A stretch of 64,000 nt of DNA from Roseomonas indoligenes (GTDB lineage: Bacteria > Pseudomonadota > Alphaproteobacteria > Acetobacterales > Acetobacteraceae), in NCBI RefSeq assembly GCF_017813365.1, contig NZ_JAGIZA010000021.1, positions 1-64,000 on the forward strand, given 5' to 3'. Shown here one piece after another: positions 57,725-64,000 of the stretch. How positions within the stretch are numbered: position 1 is the first letter of the stretch; every line of letters starts with the position of its first letter. Position numbers and translations under genes: made by a program. The notes under the pieces were generated by a model. It saw only the letters and a list, made by a program, of their open reading frames with translations, was not told where the DNA came from and made no database searches.

Positions 57725-58044
57725 GGTGCAACTCGGTTGTGTGGCAGGGGGCGGCCGAAATTCGGCCGCTGACCCGCTTCGCCCAGTCACGGACGGCGGG
57801 AGCGAGGCTCGTGGACGAGCCGCTTGGTGGCGCAGGCGCCCCGATATGACAGCCTCACCATACCGTCAACATATGAACAGCTATCAAGCTGTTTAGGTGA
57901 AGCGGGGCTACTTTGACGGCGTGGTCCGGCTGGTCTCAGTTCTGGCCTGTCACCTGAGACCTCGACAGGCTGAGCTATCCGAGGGCTGCCTCGACGTGCA
58001 GTCGGGCACCTGGTTCTGCTCCCGACAGCTTCCCCTCGGTTGCG
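57725..58044. other. Intergenic region between the two CDF genes
   Basis: About 320 bp with no supported gene. It contains an AT-richer patch with a dyad at 57876-57893 (listed separately), and must provide the promoter of the first CDF gene. Confidence 0.45.
57876..57893. promoter_or_regulatory. Dyad resembling an ArsR/SmtB-type metal operator
   Basis: AACAGCT-ATCA-AGCTGTT has perfect 7-bp arms; with its left flank it reads ATATGAACAGCT, similar to the TGAACA half-site of ArsR/SmtB/CzrA operators. It is about 150 bp before the CDF start. There is no arsR/smtB gene nearby, so this is suggestive only. Confidence 0.35.
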
Positions 58045-58965
58045 TCACGCTCGTGTAGGCGCGGCGCCCCAGTCGTCGGTCGTGGTGCCGCCATGGGCAC
58101 CCGCCAGTTCCGCCTGAACGGTGACGTGGGTGATGCCGAACCGCTCGGCCAGCATGGTGCCCAGCGCATCCTCCAGGCGGTCCTCCCTGGCCAGGGACGG
58201 CTCCACCACGACGTGGGCTGACAGGGCCACCTTGCCGCTGGTCAGCGACCAGACGTGCAGGTCATGGATGTCCTGAACCCCAGCTGTCCCGCGCATGGCG
58301 GCCTCGACGGCGTTGAGGTCGATGCCGCGCGGCACGCTCTCCAGCAGCACGTCGATCGCCTCGGACAGGAGGGTCCAGGTCCGGGGCAGCACCCAGAGAG
58401 CGATGCCGATGCCGAGCACGGCGTCCACCCAGGTCCAGCCCGTGGCCCAGATAACCCCGGCCCCGGCGATGACGGCCACCGAGCCAAGGAAGTCGCTCCA
58501 GACCTCCAAGTATGCGCCCTTCACGTTCAGGCTGCCTTCGCTCCCGCCCGCGAGCAGGCGCATGGAGATCCAGTTCACCAGCAGGCCGAAGGCGGCGACG
58601 GCCAGCATGCCGACAGTGCCGACCTCGGCGGGCGCGCGGAAGCGCTGGTACGCCTCGTAGAGGATGTAGATCGCCACCAGGAATAGCAGCGAGGCGTTGA
58701 AGGCGGCCGCGAGGATCTCGAAGCGGTGATAGCCCCAGGTCCGGCGCCTGTCGGCGGGACGGCGGCCGACCCGGATAGCAACGAGGGCAACGGCAAGGGC
58801 CAGCGCGTCCGTCAGCATGTGCGCTGCGTCGGACAGGAGCGCGAGGCTGTTGAAGACGTAGGCGCCCGCGACCTCGGCCAGCAAAAAGGTGCCGGTCAGG
58901 GCGAGCGCCTTCGTCAGCGCGGCGGAGTTGGCATTGCCCACACCGTGGTCGTGATCCTGTCCCAT
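58045..58965 (-). CDS. czcD: CzcD-type cation diffusion facilitator
   Basis: A 306-residue CDF antiporter of the Zn/Co/Cd group. A short His-rich start (GQDHDHGVGN), metal-site HxxxD LALLSDAAHMLTDALALAVAL in helix II, and SLNVKGAYLEVWSDFLGSVAVI in helix V. The cytoplasmic C-domain has DIHDLHVWSLTSGKVALSAHVVV, the CzcD-type HDLHVW motif. It exports cytoplasmic Zn, Co or Cd. The start ATG at 58965 follows GGAGGGCGA; the frame extends seven codons further. Downstream of czcBA and the small periplasmic gene on the same strand, it completes a czcBA-czcD group. Confidence 0.9.
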   Translation of the reverse strand: MGQDHDHGVGNANSAALTKALALTGTFLLAEVAGAYVFNSLALLSDAAHMLTDALALAVALVAIRVGRRPADRRRTWGYHRFEILAAAFNASLLFLVAIYILYEAYQRFRAPAEVGTVGMLAVAAFGLLVNWISMRLLAGGSEGSLNVKGAYLEVWSDFLGSVAVIAGAGVIWATGWTWVDAVLGIGIALWVLPRTWTLLSEAIDVLLESVPRGIDLNAVEAAMRGTAGVQDIHDLHVWSLTSGKVALSAHVVVEPSLAREDRLEDALGTMLAERFGITHVTVQAELAGAHGGTTTDDWGAAPTRA

Positions 58966-59063
58966 TCGCCCTCCATATTGGCCCACTGGCCGGGGCCACC
59001 GCGCGGAGCTGCACGGCGGCAGGCGCCTGCCCTGGCGAGCGGGCGATCACACGGGCCGCAGAT

Positions 59064-59441
59064 TCAGAACCGTGCTTGGCCGCTGCGCCCGGTGGGGTTC
59101 TTAATCTGCAGCGTGACGGAGGTCCCGCGGGCGACCGGGCTGGCCGCAGTCCCGGTCATCGTGTTCTCCGCGCCGGGTGCCAGCTGGACCACCTGGCGCG
59201 CCTGCCCCGAGCCGACCAGGGCCGAGGCGGTGTAGCCGGTCGAGGGAACAGGCTTCCCGGCCTCGTCATAGAGGTGGACGGTCAGCGTCCGCTCGGCGGT
59301 GAGCAGTTCGGCGTGGACGCCCACGACGTCCTGCATCTTCCCGCCGTGCGGTCCCTGGTCGCCGTGGCTATGGCCCTGCTGCGCCAGGGCAGCCGTGGAG
59401 AGGGTGGCGGCCGCGATGGTCGCGAGGAAGGTCCTGCGCAT
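59064..59441 (-). CDS. Small periplasmic protein of the czc cluster
   Basis: A 125-residue exported protein with a clear signal peptide (MRRTFLATIAAATLSTAALA-Q). The mature start is His-rich (GHSHGDQGPHGGKM), then a beta-sandwich-like domain (ERTLTVHLYDEAGKPVPSTG, ARQVVQLAPGAENTM, GTSVTLQIKNPTG). Proteins like this often accompany CzcABC systems and may bind metal in the periplasm; no biochemical role is known to me. It lies between czcA (after a strong hairpin) and czcD on the same strand. Confidence 0.75.
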   Translation of the reverse strand: MRRTFLATIAAATLSTAALAQQGHSHGDQGPHGGKMQDVVGVHAELLTAERTLTVHLYDEAGKPVPSTGYTASALVGSGQARQVVQLAPGAENTMTGTAASPVARGTSVTLQIKNPTGRSGQARF

Positions 59442-59475
59442 GTCATAAATCCTTGCTAGCTGGGGTTGGTTGAAC

Positions 59476-59505
59476 CCGGTGGCCGCCGTTCCAGGCGGCC
59501 ACCGG
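59476..59505 (-). terminator. Strong hairpin after czcA
   Basis: CCGGTGGCCGCC and GGCGGCCACCGG form a perfect 12-bp stem with a 6-nt loop, beginning 5 bp behind the czcA stop on the transcribed strand. There is no T-run. It could end or attenuate transcription between czcA and the small periplasmic gene, or stabilise the czcBA mRNA. Confidence 0.6.
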
Positions 59506-59510
59506 CACGC

Positions 59511-62500
59511 TCACTCGGCCGGGGCGTGACCTGCCCCGGCGGGGGCTTCCTCAGAGGCGGGCGCCTGCACTCGGCCGAACATCACGTAGAGGGCTGGCAA
59601 CACCAGCAGGGTGAGCAGCGTCGCCGTGATCAGGCCGCCGATGACGACAGTCGCCAGCGGCTTCTGAACCTCCGCCCCCGGCCCGGTCGCGATCGCCATG
59701 GGCACGAAGCCCAGGGATGCGACGAGCGCGGTCATCGCGACGGGCCGAAGCCGGGTCATGGCGCCATGGTACACCGCATCCCGCAAGGACAGGTGCCCGC
59801 GGAGGATGAGGTCCTTGATGGAGGTCGCCATCACCAGCCCGTTCAGGACGGCCACGCCGGACAGCGCGATGAAGCCGACCGCCGCGGGGACCGAAAAAGG
59901 CATGTCTCGGAGCCACAGGGCGAGCAGGCCCCCCGAGAGGGCCAGCGGCACACCACTGAACACGACCAGGGCGTCCCGCACCGAACCGAGGGCCGCGTAG
60001 AGCAGCACCAGGATGAGCAGGAAGCAGGCGGGCACCACGACGGTCAGTCGCTCCCGCGCCTCTGCCAGGTTCTCGAACTGGCCGCCCCAGGTGATGGTGT
60101 AGCCGGGAGGCAGCTGCACCTGTTCCGCGACCTTGGCCTGCGCCTCGGCCACGATGGAGCCGATGTCGCGGCCACGGGCGTTGGCCTGGATGACAACGCG
60201 TCGACGCCCCTGCTCGCGGCTGATCTGGTTCGGCCCCTCGACGACGCGCAGGTCTGCCAGCTGTTGCAGCGGCAACGAGTTCGCCGGGCGCCCGGCGACG
60301 GCGGGCAGTGGCACGGGCAGATTCCGCAGCGTCTCGAAGTTGCCCCGCAGGTTGTCCTGCAGCCGGACCACGATGGCGAAGCGCCGGTCCCCCTCGTAGA
60401 CCATGCCCGCCTCGCGGCCGCCCACGGCCGTCGCCACCACGGCCTGCACGTCCGCGACGCTCAGGCCCCGGCGGGCGATCTCCGCCCGGTTCACCGTGAT
60501 CTCCAGGAAGGGCAGGCCCGTCGCCTGCTCCACCTTGACGTCCTCGGCACCCTCGACGCCGTTCAGGATGTTGGAGATCTGCCCGGCCGCCTGGAGCATG
60601 GGGCCGTACTCGTCGCCGAAGACCTTCACGGCGAGATCGCCGCGCACGCCCGCCAGAAGCTCGTTGAAGCGCATCTGGATGGGCTGGCTGAACTCCATCG
60701 CATTGCCGGGGATGCCCGCGACCGACGCCTCGATGCGCCGGACCAGCTCGGCCTTCGGCAGCGACGGGTCCGGCCACTGGTTCCGGGGCTTGAGGATGAT
60801 GAAGGTATCCGAGGCGTTCGGCGGCATCGGGTCGGATGCCACCTCGGCCGTGCCGGTCTTGGAGTAGATGACCTGAACCTCGGGCAGGCGGGATATGCGC
60901 CGTTCCAGCACGGACTGCATAGCCTGGGACTGCTGGAGCGAAGTGCTGGGGATTCGCAGGGCCTGCATGGCGAGGTTGCCCTCGTCCAGCGTCGGGATGA
61001 ACTCCTGCCCAAGGCGCGAGAACAGGCCGAGGCAGGCGACGAAGATGAGGGCGCCCACGGCGACGACGGGGAACGGTGCCCGGAGCGCGCCGCCGAGCAC
61101 CGGGGCGTAGGCGCGCTTGAGGCCGCGGACGATGGCGACGTCCTTTTCCTGGACCCGCCCGCTGATCCAGATGGCGATGAGCGCGGGCACCAGGGTCAGG
61201 GAGAGGATGAAGGCGAAGACCAGGGCGATGATGACGGTCAGCGCCATCGGGATGAACATCTTGCCCTCGACCCCAGTGAAGGTCAGCAGCGGCGCGTAGA
61301 CGAGGATGATGATGGCCTGCCCGTACAGCGAGGGCCGGATCATCTCCTTGGCGCTGTCCGCCACGGTCTGAAGCCGCTCGGCAACCGTGAGCAGGCGGCC
61401 CTTCTCGTGCTGGCGCTCGGCCAAGTGGCGCAGGCTGTTCTCGGTGATGATGACGGCACCATCGACGATGAGGCCGAAGTCGAGGGCCCCCAGGCTCATC
61501 AGGTTCGCCGAGATCCCACCCCGCACCATCCCGAATGCGGTGAGCAGCATGGTCACCGGGATGACCAGGGCGGTGATGATGGCCGCCCGAATGTTCCCCA
61601 GCATCAGGAACAGGATGACGATGACCAGCAGCGCGCCCTCGCCGAGGTTCTTGGCGACGGTGTGGATGGTGGCGTCCACGAGGAGGCCGCGGTCCAGAAC
61701 CGTGACCGCCTCGACGCCGCGCGGCAGGGTCCGCCGAAGTTCGTCCACCTTGGCGTGGACGGCCTCGGCGACGATGCGGCTGTTCTCGCCGAGGAGCATG
61801 AGGGCGGTGCCGACCACCATCTCCTGCCCGTTGCCGCTGGCGCTCCCCGTCCGGGGCGCCTGGCCGATGGTGACGCGGCCAACGTCGCGGAGCAGGATGG
61901 GAACGCCCTCCCGCGTCGCGACGACGACCTGCTCCAACTCAGCGACGCTCGTCACCCGCCCGCCCGAGCGGACGACGAGGCCTTCGCCGCCGCGCTCCAC
62001 GTAGCCTGCTCCGGTCGAGACGTTGTTCCGCTCGATGGCCGTGCTGATGTCAGAAAAGCTGAGGCCCAGGCCGATGAGGCGGGCCGGGTCGGGCTGTACC
62101 ACGTACTGCTTGGTGTATCCGCCGATGGCGTCCACCCCCGCGACGCCCCGCACGTTCCGGATCTGCGGCCGGATGATCCAGTCCTGCACCGTGCGGAGGT
62201 AGGTCGCCCGGTCCGCCTCCGTGGTCAGGCGCTCGCGCTCGGGCGTCAGGTAGCTGCCGTCCGCCTGCCAGCCAGGCTGCCCGTCCGGCACCACGTCGCC
62301 CTGCTTCCTGGGCGCGAAGTTCACCGTCCACATGGTGACCTCGCCGAGGCCGGTGGAGACGGGGCCGAGGCGCGGCTCCACCCCCTCCGGCATGGCCTCG
62401 CGCGCCTCGATCAGGCGCTCCAGCACCTGCTGCCGGGCGAAGTAGATGTCGGTGCTCTCGGTGAAGACCGCCGTGACCTGACTGAAGCCGTTGCGGGAGA

Positions 62501-62753
62501 TGGAGCGCGTGCTCTCCAGCCCCGGGATGCCCGCCAGGGCCGTCTCGATCGGGAAGGTCACCTGCTTCTCGATCTCGTAGGGGGAGAGCGAGGGCGCCAG
62601 CGTGTTGATCTGCGCCTGGTTGTTGGTGATGTCCGGTGTCGCATCGATGGGCAGCCGCGTGACCGACCAGGCGCCAATGCAGGCCGCGATGACGGCCAGC
62701 AGCACCACCGTCCAGCGGTTGCGGACGGAGAAGTCGAGGATAGGTCCGATCAT
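59511..62753 (-). CDS. czcA: CzcA heavy-metal RND efflux pump
   Basis: A 1080-residue inner-membrane trimer subunit that drives metal cations across the envelope with proton uptake. N-terminal SVRNRWTVVLLAVIAACIGAWS is the first of twelve helices; DATPDITNNQAQI is the typical RND porter start of HME pumps. The proton-relay helix 4 shows GALDFGLIVDGAVIITENSL, the DFG..DGA signature of heavy-metal (Zn/Co/Cd type) RND pumps. The second periplasmic half and GFIALSGVAVLNGLVMAT in helix 10 are intact. It starts 13 bp after czcB, in one operon. Confidence 0.94.
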   Translation of the reverse strand: MIGPILDFSVRNRWTVVLLAVIAACIGAWSVTRLPIDATPDITNNQAQINTLAPSLSPYEIEKQVTFPIETALAGIPGLESTRSISRNGFSQVTAVFTESTDIYFARQQVLERLIEAREAMPEGVEPRLGPVSTGLGEVTMWTVNFAPRKQGDVVPDGQPGWQADGSYLTPERERLTTEADRATYLRTVQDWIIRPQIRNVRGVAGVDAIGGYTKQYVVQPDPARLIGLGLSFSDISTAIERNNVSTGAGYVERGGEGLVVRSGGRVTSVAELEQVVVATREGVPILLRDVGRVTIGQAPRTGSASGNGQEMVVGTALMLLGENSRIVAEAVHAKVDELRRTLPRGVEAVTVLDRGLLVDATIHTVAKNLGEGALLVIVILFLMLGNIRAAIITALVIPVTMLLTAFGMVRGGISANLMSLGALDFGLIVDGAVIITENSLRHLAERQHEKGRLLTVAERLQTVADSAKEMIRPSLYGQAIIILVYAPLLTFTGVEGKMFIPMALTVIIALVFAFILSLTLVPALIAIWISGRVQEKDVAIVRGLKRAYAPVLGGALRAPFPVVAVGALIFVACLGLFSRLGQEFIPTLDEGNLAMQALRIPSTSLQQSQAMQSVLERRISRLPEVQVIYSKTGTAEVASDPMPPNASDTFIILKPRNQWPDPSLPKAELVRRIEASVAGIPGNAMEFSQPIQMRFNELLAGVRGDLAVKVFGDEYGPMLQAAGQISNILNGVEGAEDVKVEQATGLPFLEITVNRAEIARRGLSVADVQAVVATAVGGREAGMVYEGDRRFAIVVRLQDNLRGNFETLRNLPVPLPAVAGRPANSLPLQQLADLRVVEGPNQISREQGRRRVVIQANARGRDIGSIVAEAQAKVAEQVQLPPGYTITWGGQFENLAEARERLTVVVPACFLLILVLLYAALGSVRDALVVFSGVPLALSGGLLALWLRDMPFSVPAAVGFIALSGVAVLNGLVMATSIKDLILRGHLSLRDAVYHGAMTRLRPVAMTALVASLGFVPMAIATGPGAEVQKPLATVVIGGLITATLLTLLVLPALYVMFGRVQAPASEEAPAGAGHAPAE

Positions 62754-62766
62754 GTCCGGGCGGGCC

Positions 62767-64000
62767 TCAGTGCGCGTGCCCGGCTTCGGACTTGCTCAGC
62801 TCGGCCCGGAGCGAGAAGGCATTGGCCACCGCGATCTCCGTCCCCTGGTCCAGCCCGAAGACGATCTCGTAGCCGTTCCCGTCCTCGCGCCCGGTCTCCA
62901 CCTCGCGCAGCTCGAAGCCCTCCTCGTTCCGCACGAAGACGACCTTCCTGCCCTCGACTTCCTGGATGGCGTCGCGGGGCACCAGCACGTCCACCCGCTG
63001 CTCGGCCGTGGAGAGATGGGCGGTTACGAAGCCGCCCGCGCGCCAGGTACCCTCCAGGTTGGGGATCTCGGCCACGGCCCGGGCGGACCGGGTCTCGGGA
63101 TCCAAGACGGGGCTGAGGAAGACGATCTTCCCCTCGGTGCGTGCCTCGCCCTCCCCGGTGACGAGCACCGTCTGGCCCTGCCGGGCCATGGGGAGGTCAC
63201 GGGGTGAGATGGCCAACTCCACCCAGAGGACGGAGAGGTCGGCGACGGAGAAGACCTCGGCGTCGGCAGCCACCGAGGCGCCCAGTACGGCGTTGCGGGC
63301 GGTGATCCGGCCCGCTATCGGCGCGCGCAGTTCCAGGCGCCGGAGGGTGGCGGCGGGCTGACGAGCGAGGGATGCGACCTCCGTCTCCGACAGGCCGAGG
63401 GCGGCGAGGCGGGCGCGGCCGAGATCCACCTTGATGCGGGCCTCCTCGGCGGCGGTCCGGGCCTGCAGGAACTCCTGCTCGGCCGAGATCCGCTGGCGCC
63501 AGAGGCGGGTCTCGCGGGCCAGGGTGGTCTCGGCCAGGGCAGCGGACCGGGTCGCGGCCAGGAACTCGCCCTTGGCGTCCGCCACCTCGCGGCTCTCCAG
63601 CACGGCCAGGACGTCGCCCTTCCCGACCTCCTGGCCCAGCGCCGTCCGGACCTCGGCCACGATGCCACCCAGGCGGGCCGTCACGCGCGCCTGCCTGTCC
63701 TGGCTGGCCGCGAGCACCCCCGGGACGGCCGCACGGGTCACCAGCGTGCCCGGACCGACCGGAGCCACCCGGATCCCGGCCGCCTCGATGCCCTCGGCGG
63801 TCATGGCGATGTGGCCTTCCTCGCCGTGCTCCTCGCCCTCGGCGTGGCCGTGGCCATGGCCGCCGGGCTTCGGACCTGCTGCGGGCGCAGCAGCACGTGC
63901 TGCCCCGGTTGGGGTAGAGGAGAGGCCCAGCAGTCCACGGGCCGTCTCGGGGACGGAGGGAAAGGCGACGGCCAGGGCGAGGCCGCCGACAGCGGCGCCT
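62767..64000 (-). CDS. czcB: CzcB periplasmic adaptor, 5' end beyond the window
   Basis: This is the membrane-fusion protein linking CzcA to the outer-membrane channel. The visible 410 residues have a membrane-anchor-like start at the right edge (GLALAVAF), then a His-rich linker (GGHGHGHAEGEEHGEEGH, about 63810-63870). The lipoyl/hairpin part follows (ARLGGIVAEVRTALGQEVGKGDVLAVLESREVADAKGEFLAA), with a long alpha hairpin, the second lipoyl half (LRAPIAGRITARNAVLGASV) and beta-barrel domains. The frame is open to the window's end, so the true start lies outside, and an internal ATG at 63804 is not the start. czcA follows after 13 bp. czcC would be expected upstream, outside. Confidence 0.9.
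   Translation of the reverse strand, partial: GAAVGGLALAVAFPSVPETARGLLGLSSTPTGAARAAAPAAGPKPGGHGHGHAEGEEHGEEGHIAMTAEGIEAAGIRVAPVGPGTLVTRAAVPGVLAASQDRQARVTARLGGIVAEVRTALGQEVGKGDVLAVLESREVADAKGEFLAATRSAALAETTLARETRLWRQRISAEQEFLQARTAAEEARIKVDLGRARLAALGLSETEVASLARQPAATLRRLELRAPIAGRITARNAVLGASVAADAEVFSVADLSVLWVELAISPRDLPMARQGQTVLVTGEGEARTEGKIVFLSPVLDPETRSARAVAEIPNLEGTWRAGGFVTAHLSTAEQRVDVLVPRDAIQEVEGRKVVFVRNEEGFELREVETGREDGNGYEIVFGLDQGTEIAVANAFSLRAELSKSEAGHAH

Noticed and set aside
59466-63116. 1216-codon plus-strand frame
   Set aside because: Antisense of czcA and czcB; composition is Arg/Asp/His-rich and without domains.

Overview
The window is GC-rich bacterial DNA. It carries gyrB and recF, so it is most likely chromosomal. 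The protein families point to an alphaproteobacterium, probably an acetic-acid-bacteria relative such as Roseomonas (Acetobacteraceae): small secreted GCG/CRPN protein, glycine-rich autotransporter, catalase-like protein, HME-RND metal efflux, and multi-sensor hybrid kinases ending in a GHDFNN or AHDFNN phosphoacceptor motif. The taxonomy is inferred from gene style only; no 16S gene is present.

Layout. (1) 1-11 kb is a defence-rich stretch built around recF-gyrB: the end of an IS21-type element, a 5'-truncated AbiEii-like toxin, a convergent Mrr-nuclease/STAND NTPase, then gyrB and recF without dnaN. Beyond these is a clearly AT-richer two-gene module, a Cap4-type (DUF4297) nuclease plus a zinc-hook SMC/Rad50-like ATPase, which resembles Lamassu. 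(2) 11-16 kb holds small envelope genes (one broken by an amber codon), a cupin, a lipoprotein and a large winged-helix/TPR regulator with an internal duplication. (3) 17-23.3 kb is a giant glycine-repeat autotransporter. (4) 23.4-25.9 kb is a decayed area. A monooxygenase remnant and a lipase remnant flank a 1.09-kb segment bounded by 31-bp inverted repeats that carries an NmrA-type gene and no transposase. (5) 26-44 kb is dominated by signalling: one LOV hybrid kinase, a lone receiver, and three further hybrid kinases (two of them paralogues). Mixed in are a catalase-like gene, an alpha/beta hydrolase fused to a PRC barrel, an AraC regulator, a DoxX protein and an orphan ParD antitoxin. (6) 44-48 kb is a scrapyard: an integrase fragment, a DUF1488 gene with an IS5-family element just upstream, an antiporter remnant and a frameshifted proteasome-like gene, next to an intact exoD. 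(7) 48.8-51.4 kb has two VOC proteins, a WYL regulator and a GST. (8) 51.7-64 kb is a heavy-metal resistance region: P-type ATPase with a MerR-type promoter, coupled lspA, a broken SCO gene joined in frame to a MYG1 remnant, a TauE-like exporter, two CDF exporters, a small periplasmic protein, czcA and czcB (czcB runs off the right edge).

The metal genes form a complete route for divalent cations: P-type ATPase and CDF pumps move metal out of the cytoplasm, and CzcB/CzcA move it across the envelope. Nine genes in the window are truncated, frameshifted or interrupted by TAG, while the housekeeping genes and kinases are intact. That pattern fits active turnover of accessory DNA better than random sequencing error.
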